From Kitagawia praeruptora (Eukaryota; Streptophyta; Magnoliopsida; Apiales; Apiaceae), in contig CM075344.1 of the NCBI GenBank assembly GCA_037693485.1, positions 20,172,501 through 20,236,500 on the forward strand: a DNA stretch of 64,000 nt, read 5' to 3'. Within the stretch, counting starts at the first letter, position 1. Each line of letters starts with the position of its first letter. The position numbers were made by a program, and so were the translations under genes. The notes below the pieces were generated by a model. That model did no database searches. It was not told the DNA's origin and saw only the letters and a program-made list of their open reading frames with translations. This document shows, one piece after another, positions 41,289 through 53,359 of the stretch.

Positions 41289-44200
41289 TGTGACAGCCCC
41301 AAATTCGGGGTCATGAATATGGGCCATCACGGACCAACTTCCATTCAAAATCAATATCTCTTGGGTTTTTTTTTATAATTAATACTTATGCAATTGACCC
41401 CACAGTAATACACACACACACACCAGTCGTATGCTCAAGGAACAACATTCACCATAGTAAAAGTTTAGAGTTAAAAAGTTATTACAAACCCAGAATCATA
41501 CTTAAGTACATTGTTGAGTGATGCTTCTACAAGAAGCATTTCAACAACCAAATTTATTACAACCTTACACACTTAATGTACATAAGACCACTAAACCCCT
41601 TGCGCTGGTCGTCTACCTCGGGGATTGATGCTAACGAGCTCTCAGAAGGTCGCCTTTCCCTTACCCTCTTGCGGGGCGTTCTGCGCAGTATTGGCATACC
41701 TAGCTGTATATAAATAAGTAGCAAGAGTGAGCTATAATAGCTCAGCAAGATAATATTATAAACTAGAATTTAAAATGTAACCAAGTATACATGTATATAC
41801 ATATGTAAGCAGTAACCTAATTATAAACTTTAAGGAAGAATAAAACTCTTATTTAATAATACATCATCCACTTACTATTATAAGAAAGAAATCTAAGATA
41901 ATACAGTATCAGTTTCTCTTCTTAAATAATATAACAATCAATATACCCTTTCAGTGTAATATTTTAAAATGATATAAATACTTGAATAAATCTCTCACTA
42001 TCATCTTCTCATTTCCTTCCTATACATCAGTTTTATACATTAATATAAAATCAGTTTCTCTTCATCTATAACAATAATTCCATCTTTCATATCATTTTCC
42101 CTTTTCAGTATACAAATCTGACTTTATCATTCATTCTTTATTCAAATATTATAGGGGTTTTCACTGTTGCCGAATACGTGAGGCACGATGATCAGTCGCC
42201 CTCCGTATCCGTCCCTTTTTACTACCGGTAGACGGAGGTAGGTCTGCCACCATCCCCCAGGAGGAAGGTCTACCACTACATCCTCCTTCGGCAACTCTTG
42301 GGCCGAAATGAAACATTAAGTGCTGGACTGTGCAACTTCCACACGGCCTCTTACGCTTACATTAAGTGCTGGACTGTGCAACTTCCACACGGCCTCTTAC
42401 GCTTACATTAAGTGCTGGACTGTGCAACTTCCACACGGCCTCTTACGCTTACTGTTGTAAATTCCCCTTTTTATAAGATTATTATTCAATTTATCAACAC
42501 CATTTCACATTTCCATTCCCGTATATCACTTCCATTCTCGCACATTATTTCTATAAAATATATGTATATAACATACACTAAAAAGAATGTTTATAATATA
42601 GCATTATAAACCATATAACCCTAGATAACAACTGATACCATTCTCTTTCATATCTCTTTTACCCTAGAGCATATTCGCTCCATTCGTAATCATCTCTATA
42701 TTCATATTTCAGAAAACCTATCCATCTCTCTTTAACTTCCCACAATCAAGAGAATATATTCTTTGCAATATAGCAACAAAAGCATCACATATACATAAAT
42801 ATATTCCATGATATCATTATTATTCCGAAGATAAATAATTTTTAAAATAGGGATAGAAAAATCTTGCCTCTGTTCCTGTATCCTGACAGTAAGGCTGGTC
42901 CCTCTTCCGGAGTTTCTATAAACACAAAAGGACCATCATTAGAATACCACATCTCTTACTCAATACCCTCTCGTATAACAAAACCCTTTACACTTCAACA
43001 TATGTTTAACGTGTTATTATTACCCCAAAGATTCAAGAACTTAACCATTTATAAGTTCAATCGAAGTTTCAGGGGTTTTCACCATTTTCCCTAACGACCA
43101 CACTTAACTGTAAAAATTCTCAGAAAATATGGATTTTGAATTTTAATGTAAGGTCAACTGTCAAGGGTCCTCTGACCACCCTACTATACTATCCCAAAAT
43201 TTCGTGACTTATAAAAATGTCTAAGTATGGTAACTTTAACCTCAAAGTTGATACAATTACGTTTTCTCGGTTATCGAACGTCTTTCACTAAAACTGACTT
43301 TTCTCCTAAACCGTTCATCAGATTTTAACGCACCTTATATCAAAACGATCTATGAACTAAGCTCTATCCTTTCATGGTCAATTGGTAACCTAGGCAGTGA
43401 GGTACCATATGAATACAGGGGTCACAAAACAGGGCAGTTTTCGTTCTAACGAAAATCGGACATTATAACTGCTGTAATTTCATACTTTCCAAAATCAAAC
43501 TCCTCCAAATCAATCATCCACCTTATACACCATCACCTACACCATGTGGTCATCTTACCAACCATGGTTACAAGCACATACTCCTTCCAAAATCAACTTT
43601 AATCACTTACAAACACTTATAACATCATAATCATAACATTTATACCACTTAATCACTAAACACAACTATATCCATCATAAACATAAAAGAGCAAGCATGA
43701 TTATACCTTCTTGAAGCTTTGATAACCCTTAAAAATCCTTGATAAACCTTGGGCACTCCTTAAACAACCTTAGATTAACTTGAATCAACTAAAGGAATCA
43801 TAAAAACCAAGTTAGTTTCTTGAAACCACTATTCATCACTATTCATCAAGCAACTTTCATGAATTTATTACCTATGAAGATGATGTTGGTTGGCCTTGAA
43901 ACTTTGTGCTAGTCTTAATCTATCCTCCAAGAAGCTCCATGATTTTTTCCTTGATTTGTAGTTGATCTTTGCTAGGGTTTTGATTTTGGTTTTTCTCTTT
44001 TTTCTTTGAAAAATTCGAATGGGATGATGAAGGGAAGAGGATGAGATTTTTCTCTTGGTTTTGATCTTATCTTGGCTAATAGTGTTTAATCTAGAGTGTT
44101 ATGGAAGCCTTGGAAAGATATTTGTGGTTAACACCTTGTAAAAGTACTAATTTACCCTTAAAAACAAGTTAATGACTAATGACACCACTTTGATAATCCA

Positions 44201-44705
44201 ATAACCTCTTTTCTTGTTTTCCTAAGTAAAATGCCAATCACATTGGTAGATAATAATGTGGTATGTATCCTTGTTATATCACTAATCTTGGTTGCTGGGT
44301 TTCCATACTCGTCTAATTGTGGTTCGTTTCGAATGTACCTCATTATCTCAGTGGTTTTGAAATCATTTACAAATCCAATTTCCTTTGGTATTCTCTTAAC
44401 TTAATAATCCCTTGGTTTAATCTAAATTCACTAATCCCCCAATCTGTCATTCTTTTAATTTTTCCATGCTCCTCAATATCCAATAGAAGCTTATTCGAAA
44501 TTAAAATCCTCAAAAATCCATATTTAGGAATTTCTGAAATCCATCGTCATTTCGAGTCACTTAATTTCAATGTACAACACTAATATGGTTTCTGTTCATT
44601 CCTTTTCCGTTTCCATTATGGAGTACTTATATACCCTTTCTCTAAATCCTCGAAATTTGCTATTCATGTGATCACTGTAGCTTTGTTAAAGTTAGGGTTA
44701 TTACA
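41289..44705 (-). repeat. 3' LTR of element F
   Basis: Contains three 46-bp tandem units (42313-42450) beginning ACATTAAGTGCTGGACTG. Short ORFs here reappear exactly 4,360 bp away in the other LTR and are not genes. Confidence 0.92.
42313..42450. repeat. 46-bp tandem repeat, three copies, in F's left LTR
   Basis: Units at 42313, 42359 and 42405, identical by eye. The same array is at 46673-46810 in the other LTR, where the third copy has one change (AAATGC for AAGTGC). Confidence 0.9.
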
Positions 44706-45642
44706 TCCTTCCCCCCTTAAAAGGATTCCGTCCCGGAATCACGTTAGAAATGTCTATAGGTACCTTTTCATCTACACCTTATAACTTCTACACCACCTTC
44801 TCCATCCTTTTTCCTTCATAATATCTCTATCTTGTTTGCACAGAATACCCCAACATAAGCTTGCTTGTCATTCATCAACATGCCATTTAGCTTATCAATA
44901 GCAGTGCTTTCACTATCTTTATCTTGCAATTTCCTCTTGTTTTAGTCATTCTACGTTAGTTAATCTCTCATTCCTCCTTTAGCTAAGGGTATCGGCCACC
45001 ACATTGGCCTCCCCTGAATGGTAGTGTATCTCACTTATGGTTTATCCCTATTTTGATCTCTATCATGACATAAAATATACACACTTCGATCTTATTATAT
45101 CTCGTCTCTGTAAAATCTTCCAGAAATCCGGCTCGAATAAAATTTCTTGAAACAATTGTAAGAAAATACTTCCTATAATATATATTTCCAGTTATCGTCA
45201 TTTACCTAGTCTTGACTTGGCTCGATACTTTCTGCCTTTATCCATAATAGAATACAACCCTCTAATCGATACACTTACGTAATATTGATCGTCTTAGCCT
45301 GACACTGCTCCGGTATCAAGGACCCTTCAAATTATACTTCTAAATTGTATATTCTAACATACCACACATACTCACAATATTTTCTAACGTACACTTCCTG
45401 TTACCTCAATTATTCCCTTCTCTCATATCAGTCCCATGTGCTACATAAACTTGACACTTTTGGCATAATAACCTTTATTAGCAATAATCTATAAAATCAT
45501 AATCACTACTTAGAATAACCACTTCGTTCGATAAACCCCCCCTTGAACTCGATGGAAGTTCACAATTTTATATCATAACTAATACATTTATTATTATCAC
45601 TCTTGTTCCTGAGCATTATGACTCTAAGCTCTGATACCAAAC
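44706..45642 (-). pseudogene. Interior of element F with a relic of gypsy RNase H
   Basis: On the minus strand at about 44980-45033 the peptide EIHYHSGEANVVADTLS matches the end of the Ty3/gypsy RNase H domain (typically Y-H-P-G-K-A-N-V-V-A-D-A-L-S). The rest of gag-pol is gone. The PPT lies at 44706-44720 and the PBS at 45628-45639. Confidence 0.75.
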
Positions 45643-48600
45643 TGTGACAGCCCCAAATCCGGGGTCATGAATATGGGCCATCACGGACCAACTTCCATTC
45701 AAAATCAATATCTCTTGGGTTTTTTTTTTTTTATAATTAATACTTATGCAATTGACCCCACAGTAATACACACACACACACACCAGTCATATGCTCAAGG
45801 AACAACATTCACCATAGTAAAAGTTTAGAGTTAAAAAGTTATTACAAACCCAGAATCATACTTAAGTACATTGTTGAGTGATGCTTCTACAAGAAGCATT
45901 TCAACAACCAAATTTATTACAACCTTACACACTTAATGTACATAAGACCACTAAACCCCTTGCGCTGGTCGTCTACCTCGGGGATTGATGCTAACGAGCT
46001 CTCAGAAGGTCGCCTTTCCCTTACCCTCTTGCGGGGCGTTCTGCGCAGTATTGGCATACCTAGCTGTATATAAATAAGTAGCAAGAGTGAGTTATAATAG
46101 CTCAGCAAGATAATATTATAAACTAGAATTTAAAATGTAACCAAGTATACATGTATATACATATGTAAGCAGTAACCTAATTATAAACTTTAAGGAAGAA
46201 TAAAACTCTTATTTAATAATACATCATCCACTTACTATTATAAGAAAGAAATCTAAGATAATACAGTATCAGTTTCTCTTCTTAAATAATATAACAATCA
46301 ATATACCCTTTCAGTGTAATATTTTAAAATGATATAAATACTTGAATAAATCTCTCACTATCATCTTCTCATTTCCTTCCTATACAGCAGTTTTATACAT
46401 TAATATAAAATCAGTTTCTCTTCATCTATAACAATAATTCCATCTTTCATATCATTTTCCCTTTTCAGTATACAAATCTGACTTTATCATTCATTCTTTA
46501 TTCAAATATTATAGGGGTTTTCACTGTTGCCGAATACGTGAGGCACGATGATCAGTCGCCCTCCGTATCCGTCCCTTTTTACTACCGGTAGACGGAGGTA
46601 GGTCTGCCACCATCCCCCAGGAGGAAGGTCTACCACTACATCCTCCTTCGGCAACTCTTGGGCCGAAATGAAACATTAAGTGCTGGACTGTGCAACTTCC
46701 ACACGGCCTCTTACGCTTACATTAAGTGCTGGACTGTGCAACTTCCACACGGCCTCTTACGCTTACATTAAATGCTGGACTGTGCAACTTCCACACGGCC
46801 TCTTACGCTTACTGTTGTAAATTCCCCTTTTTATAAGATTATTATTCAATTTATCAACACCATTTCACATTTCCATTCCCGTATATCACTTCCATTCTCG
46901 CACATTATTTCTATAAAATATATGTATATAACATACACTAAAAAGAATGTTTATAATATAGCATTATAAACCATATAACCCTAGATAACAACTGATACCA
47001 TTCTCTTTCATATCTCTTTTACCCTAGAGCATATTCGCTCCATTCGTAATCATCTCTATATTCATATTTCAGAAAACCTATCCATCTCTCTTTAACTTCC
47101 CACAATCAAGAGAATATATTCTTTGCAATATAGCAACAAAAGCATCACATATACATAAATATATTCCATGATATCATTATTATTCCGAAGATAAATAATT
47201 TTTAAAATAGGGATAGAAAAATCTTGCCTCTGTTCCTGTATCCTGACAGTAAGGCTGGTCCCTCTTCCGGAGTTTCTATAAACACAAAAGGTCCATCATT
47301 AGAATACCACATCTCTTACTCAATACCCTCTCGTATAACAAAACCCTTTACACTTCAACATATGTTTAACGTGTTATTATTACCCCAAAGATTCAAGAAC
47401 TTAACCATTTATAAGTTCAATCGAAGTTTCAGGGGTTTTCACCATTTTCCCTAACGACCACACTTAACTGTAAAAATTCTCAGAAAATATGGATTTTGAA
47501 TTTTAATGTAAGGTCAACTGTCAAGGGTCCTCTGACCACCCTACTATACTATCCCAAAATTTAGTGACTTATAAAAATGTCTAAGTATGGTAACTTTAAC
47601 CTCAAAGTTGATACAATTACGTTTTCTCGGTTATCGAACGTCTTTCACTAAAACTGACTTTTCTCCTAAACCGTTCATCAGATTTTAACGCACCTTATAT
47701 CAAAACGATCTATGAACTAAGCTCTATCCTTTCATGGTCAATTGGTAACCTAGGCAGTGAGGTACCGTATGAATACAGGGGTCACAAAACAGGGCAGTTT
47801 TCGTTCTAACGAAAATCGGACATTATAACTGCTGTAATTTCATACTTTCCAAAATCAAACTCCTCCAAATCAATCATCCACCTTATACACCATCACCTAC
47901 ACCATGTGGTCATCTTACCAACCATGGTTACAAGCACATACTCCTTCCAAAATCAACTTTAATCACTTACAAACACTTATAACATCATAATCATAACATT
48001 TATACCACTTAATCACTAAACACAACTATATCCATCATAAACATAAAAGAGCAAGCATGATTATACCTTCTTGAAGCTTTGATAACCCTTAAAAATCCTT
48101 GATAAACCTTGGGCACTCCTTAAACAACCTTAGATTAACTTGAATCAACTAAAGGAATCATAAAAACCAAGTTAGTTTCTTGAAACCACTATTCATCACT
48201 ATTCATCAAGCAACTTTCATGAATTTATTACCTATGAAGATGATGTTGGTTGGCCTTGAAACTTTGTGCTAGTCTTAATCTATCCTCCAAGAAGCTCCAT
48301 GATTTTTTCCTTGATTTGTAGTTGATCTTTGCTAGGGTTTTGATTTTGGTTTTTCTCCTTTTTCTTTGAAAAATTCGAATGGGATGATGAAGGGAAGAGG
48401 ATGAGATTTTTCTCTTGGTTTTGATCTTATCTTGGCTAATAGTGTTTAATCTAGAGTGTTATGGAAGCCTTGGAAAGATATTTGTGGTTAACACCTTGCA
48501 AAAGTACTAATTTACCCTTAAAAACAAGTTAATGACTAATGACACCACTTTGATAATCCAATAACCTCTTTTCTTGTTTTCCTAAGTAAAATGCCAATCA

Positions 48601-49065
48601 CATTGGTAGATAATAATGTGGTATGTATCCTTGTTATATCACTAATCTTGGTTGCTGGGTTTCCATACTCGTCTAATTGTGGTTCGTTTCGAATGTACCT
48701 CATTATCTCAGTGGTTTTGAAATCATTTACAAATCCAATTTCCTTTGGTATTCTCTTAACTTAATAATCCCTTGGTTTAATCTAAATTCACTAATCCCCC
48801 AATCTGTCATTCTTTTAATTTTTCCATGCTCCTCAATATCCAATAGAAGCTTATTCGAAATCAAAATCCTCAAAAATCCATATTTAGGAATTTCTGAAAT
48901 CCATCGTCATTTCGAGTCACTTAATTTCAATGTACAACACTAATATGGTTTCTGTTCATTCCTTTTCCGTTTCCATTATGGAGTACTTATATACCCTTTC
49001 TCTAAATCCTCGAAATTTGCTATTCATGTGATCACTGTAGCTTTGTTAAAGTTAGGGTTATTACA
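45643..49065 (-). repeat. 5' LTR of element F
   Basis: 3,423 bp, almost identical to 41289-44705. It has a longer T-run near 45720 and one more CA unit near 45782 than the left copy, accounting for most of the length difference. Confidence 0.92.
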
Positions 49066-49069
49066 GTTA

Positions 49070-49187
49070 CTTTTTGACGGCGTCACCACCGGCCTTAGCA
49101 GTGACGGAGTCGGGGGCTTTTTTCGTCTTCTTCCTCGTAATCGATGAGCTCCTCTTCATAAGCGTCGTTGTCTTTAATCTCTCCCAT
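49070..49187 (-). pseudogene. Captured UAP56-type DEAD-box helicase, exon 1 fragment
   Basis: Minus strand from ATG 49187: MGEIKDNDAYEEELIDYEEE followed by DEK, then a one-base insertion in an A-run, then PDSVTAKAGGDAVKK. This is the acidic N-terminus of plant UAP56/RH15 proteins, which unwind RNA during splicing and mRNA export. The exon ends at GTAAC, where F inserted. Upstream (49188-49500) looks like the gene's 5' untranslated region. The indel prevents translation of the original protein beyond about 24 residues. Confidence 0.85.
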
Positions 49188-49857
49188 TATATGATTCTAC
49201 AAATTGAAAGAGAGAGATAGAGATTTAAGCTAGTTAATTGAATTGAAAAAGATGAGAGAGTGTAATTACAAAGTTGATTTTCTATCACCATCTTGCGTTG
49301 TGGAGAGAAAACGCGGCTCCGCTACAAAAACACAAATGGGGGGAGTTTTGAACCTTCACGTAGTAGATGAAAAAATCAATTTACAACGGAGAAGGGGGGG
49401 TTAGATTCGAGTTGAAGAAATCGATTGAAGAAATCGAGCTAAAAAGGTACTAATTGAAGCTAGGGTTCTTGAGGGTTCTGGAAAAGGGGGAGGCGGAGGA
49501 GAGTTTGTGAGAGAGTTGTGTTTTTGTTTTAGGTTTTGGTTTTGTTTTTTATGTTTTCTTTTTTAGAGTTTTGATTTTTGTTTTATGTTTAGCTAAGGCG
49601 GGGAGTGAAAATTTTTATAAGGTGGGAAGTGAAATTTTGTAAGGGAGGAATTTTGTTAAGCGGGGGAAGGAGAAAGGGCTTAGACCGTGAATTTTTTTTA
49701 AAGGCATCTATTATTACATCAGTAAGAAACAAAACAGATGTCTACATAACCAAAGACATCGGTTTTAATACAACCGATGTAATATAGACTTTTTACATCG
49801 GTGGCAATTCTAACTGATGTCTAAAGTGTGATGTCTAATCCACTTTTTCTAGTAGTG
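49188..49857 (-). promoter_or_regulatory. Right end of element E: captured leader and subterminal repeats
   Basis: Holds probable UAP56 5' untranslated sequence with GAGAGAGA runs, then T/G-rich DNA and subterminal ACATCGGT motifs (49740-49800). It could supply the promoter for a chimeric transcript, but I see no firm TATA box. Confidence 0.4.
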
Positions 49858-51431
49858 CATGCTTGATAGGAATTTTGTGTTGTTGACGCTTTTGATTGAG
49901 AAGTGATATGCTTTGTTCTTGTGCACACACATACACTAGTAAGTTGAAGCTAGTAGACTTATTGAATGTTGTGAGTGATTAGAAGGACATGAATATGTGT
50001 AAGATGATTTAGTTTGCATGCTTTGAATACAAGTTGGCGCATTAGAGAGATTTTTGCTTGGGATTGAGTATGTTTTTCCATCAAGTGAGTTTTTGAGCCT
50101 TATTGCATATTTGCAATTTATTCGTTTGCTTGAGTGTCCACGGATTGTTTGCATTGCTAGCAGTTGTTTGAGGTCTTTCTTGAAACGCATGACATTATTT
50201 GACGATTAAATGATAAAGGCATTTAGGAATAACCACATATTTTCCCATATTACCACACCATATTTACATGATCAATTAGTTAACCCGTTGAGCTTAATCC
50301 TATTTTTTTTCGGTGACATACCACATTACTTGCCTAGACCTTTTTCTTGTATTGGCCTTACATTAATTTGAACCTACATTGTCAAAGGCTAGTAGAGTGC
50401 TTAAGGGAGTAATAAGGTGTGTAAGGGGGGTTTATTGTTGGTCTTACTTTTGGGGGAAATATTGAAAATTGGGTTTGTTTATTTGATAGTCGGCATATGT
50501 AATAAATTCATGGGATCATTGTTATTGTGTATATTATTGTTTGTGATATATTTAGCTTTCGAAAAAAAAGAAAAAAAAAGAGAAAAAAAAAAGGAAAAAA
50601 AAAGAAAAAAATTATATATTATGAGAGCATGTTTGTGTTTGTTGTGATCCTACTTTAGTCGACTAGTCGATTGTTTTTGTTGGAAGAAAAATAGAAAAAT
50701 TATGTGGGGGGAAAATAGGGTGTTGTGTATGATTTATTATGGTACTTACTAGCTTTTGACACTTCACCTGTTTTGGCTTATTTGACATACCTTGTCCCTA
50801 GCCCCGTTAAAACCCAAATAAAGACCTTTTGATTATCGTCATTGATGTATGTTGTGTTAAGAGTTAGATTGATACCAAAAGTCAAGCATGCTTATGATTT
50901 TGTTGGAATTGAGTGATACACTTACCCTTGTTCTTGAGTGAATATTCTTTTGTGAGTGTTTGATTGTTTTTGCATATGAGATCCCGAGTTTTGTCTCAAA
51001 GATGTACTCTTGTAGGCTTAGCATGTTTACTAACTTATTCTTACATTTGACATGGACTTTTGAGAGCTTATGCATGTTCATTGAGTAGACTATGTGAATA
51101 CTTGCACTTTCGACACCAAGACATTCGTATTTACTTTGATTCTTAAGTTGATATGGTATGAGAGGATTTGAAGGTATGGTAGGATATTAGTGCTAGATTA
51201 TTTGCATTTTCATTTAGTTGCATTCATGCATTGCATTGCATTGAATTTTGTGGGTACATTCGCTATAGGCCCTCACGAGACCTTACTCGTCCACTAGGGC
51301 TGCCTAGGGGTTTAAAGGGCTTGTTGCATATGCCAAATGCACCCGTGATCACCTACGGAAGTGGTACTAGTTAGTTAGTTAGTTGTAATTGTTTATGCTT
51401 GAGGACAAGCATCGGTTTAAGTTTGGGGGTG
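49858..51431 (+). other. Interior of element D right of element E
   Basis: No gene is supported. CAT at 49858-49860 is E's right TSD. 50563-50612 is a nearly pure purine run (A-rich with single G). The region ends in the PPT AAGTTTGGGGGTG. Confidence 0.6.
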
Positions 51432-52985
51432 TGATAAGTGGATTTATATCCACTTAGAGCGTTCCATATCGGCTTAAATTGATTGTCTTGGACTCAAGTT
51501 TCTTGTAGTTTTGATGTGTTTTGCTTAGTTGTTCAGATTTACAAGAATGTTGATTAAGGCTGATGCTTCTATCGTTTTTGGAGAATAAATTAGTTAAAAT
51601 TCGGATTTCTGAGACGGTTGCGCAGTCTACACTGTTTTGGACATATCTGGAGTTCTAGAAGTCTGTTTTCAGCGATCTTACTGCCCACGCGAAGCCTGGG
51701 AGATTTTCTACAACTTGGGATAGGATTCCCACGAGCAAATTGCGCCGGGTAGGAGCAATCTGCGCGAAGAACAGACTGCTGGGCGCAAGTTGCCCCTGAA
51801 AAATTATAGTTTTTACTATTTTGGCCATATCTTGAGTTCTACAACTCCGTTTGGGGCCCGTAAGCAGTCCACGCGAAGATAACGGAATTCTCTATCATTC
51901 TAAAGTTGTCCAGATGTCCAATTACTACTGGAACGGTCCTGAAAAACTGAAGAAAAGTCAACTACGAATTTTCCGTAAAAAACAGAATCAGTTTAGGAAA
52001 CGTATTTTGCAGAAATTCTATTTTAACTCTATTTTGGGTATTTTCTTGCTGGGCAAGACTTCTAGAGCCTATATAAACACATCCAACCCTTGTAATTTGT
52101 ATCATTAGGAGTAGAACCATTACATATCAATTACTTAGGTTTATTTGTTTTTTTTTCATACTTTGTTTTTATCATGGTTTCATCAGATCCCATGATGACG
52201 AGAGGTTCGATTATGAACTAATCGTTGTCATGGGATTCTAACGGATTTATTTATGGAGCTTTAGTATTTTGATGCTTTACAGATCTGTGTGTGATGTATA
52301 TCTGATATCCTCATATGGTTGTGCTTTATGAATTTAGATGCGTAGCTAACATCTAATTTGTTAATCTCTTGTGAAGCGAGAGTGGATCTTGAGATTTAGA
52401 ACTTGCCATGCTAGCATAGGATAGGTTGATATTTTAACATCATGATTTGTGGCGTAAATAAAGATATTATGCTGCCCTATGTGATCTTAATAGACAACTT
52501 GTTCTTCAACCGTTATGTTTTCAAAATCTTATAGAGATATAGGGTCTAAACATAATTGGTGTCTATTCATCTTCTATCTCTTTTGTGGATGTATGTTTAG
52601 TTTGGTATGCGTATACTGAGAGGTAGCGTGTACTTGTTTCGTGTTGTCTGATCAGATATCATAACCATTGCATATAGTGATTAAAGGCGTCAGATCTAAG
52701 CAAAGTATTTAATGAAGTTAGGATTCCATGTTTTCTCTTGCAGAAGTAATTTGATTCCAATTCTTGTTAGTTAGTTAATTCTTAGTTTGTTAATTTGTTT
52801 TTTTTAATTAATCTTAGTTAATCAAAACCAAATTTGTTAATTGTCTTAGCAGTGAATAATAATCATACATTGTTGCATAGGTACATCTACTGAATTAAAA
52901 CCATAACCAGATCTCTGTGGGAACGAACTTGACTTCTATCTGTATTACTTGTGACCACGTACGCTTGCGTGATTTAGTGCAAACA
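51432..52985 (+). repeat. 3' LTR of element D
   Basis: 1,554 bp. TATATAAA at 52070-52077. CTAGG TSD follows at 52986-52990. Confidence 0.93.
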
Positions 52986-53359
52986 CTAGGCCACACTGGA
53001 CCTTGTAGAGAGACGAGGCAAGTGCGATCCCATACTAGGGACTTTGCTGGCGAACTCGACCCGTAGCTAGGGGTCGTTGTCTTCCATATTATGTTGATAG
53101 TATATTGGACTAGCTCTTGGTGGTGGGTTTTAGTAACCCAATATTTAGGGCTGTAAACGAATCGAGCTGTTCACGAACAAGCTCGAGCTCGGCTCGTTAA
53201 TTAAGAGCTCGTTCGGCTCGATTCGTTCGCTAAGCTAGCTCGAGCTCAAACACGAAAATCTGTTTGTTAATGAAACTAGCTCGAGCCGAGCTATTGACTT
53301 GTGCGGCTCGAGCTCGACTCGAGATCGTTCGGCTCGAGCTCGGCTCGTATTGAAAATTT

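Larger units (their letters stand above)
41289..49065 (-). mobile_element. Element F: gutted Ty3/gypsy chromovirus (LARD-like), nested in E
   Basis: LTRs 41289-44705 (3,417 bp) and 45643-49065 (3,423 bp). In element orientation they start TGTAATAACCC and end GGGGCTGTCACA, the style of Tekay/Del-type chromoviruses, which have very long LTRs. PBS TGGTATCAGAGC (initiator-Met tRNA) at 45628-45639; PPT AAGGGGGGAAGGA beside the left LTR. The 937-bp interior keeps only a scrap of pol. By eye the LTRs differ by about a dozen substitutions and a few short indels (about 0.35%), so F is young, and must have moved with borrowed enzymes. Confidence 0.92.
37845..49857 (-). mobile_element. Element E: non-autonomous CACTA transposon carrying host gene fragments (Pack-CACTA type)
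   Basis: Perfect 28-bp terminal inverted repeats begin CACTACTAGAAAAAGTGG at both ends, flanked by the 3-bp duplication CAT (37842-37844 and 49858-49860). Subterminal regions (37860-38370 and 49690-49857) are full of ACATCGGTTTT/AAAACCGATGT motifs, typical of CACTA elements. No transposase is seen. Inside, on the minus strand and in one direction, are pieces of a UAP56-type helicase gene, a polygalacturonase and a WD40 gene, with splice signals. Element F was later inserted; without it E is about 4.2 kb. The strand is set by the captured fragments. Confidence 0.9.
34896..52985 (+). mobile_element. Element D: Athila-like, non-autonomous Ty3/gypsy element, nested host of E and F
   Basis: LTRs 34896-36449 and 51432-52985, both 1,554 bp, with TG..CA ends and TSD CTAGG. 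PBS TGGCGCCGCTGCCGGGGA (36456-36473) matches the Asp-tRNA type primer site used by Athila elements. PPT AAGTTTGGGGGTG (51419-51431). Without E, D is about 6.1 kb and its interior holds a single ORF and no pol, so it must rely on a partner for enzymes. By eye the LTRs differ at about 13 sites (0.8%). Confidence 0.92.

Noticed and set aside
41557..48943. Pairs of short ORFs 4,360 bp apart (41557/45917, 42412/46772, 42864/47224, 44317/48677) as a duplicated gene family
   Set aside because: They are corresponding positions of the two LTRs of element F; nothing in them resembles protein.
35315..52108. 85-aa ORF present at 35315 and 51851
   Set aside because: It lies in both LTRs of element D and spans the TATA box; duplication is due to the LTRs.
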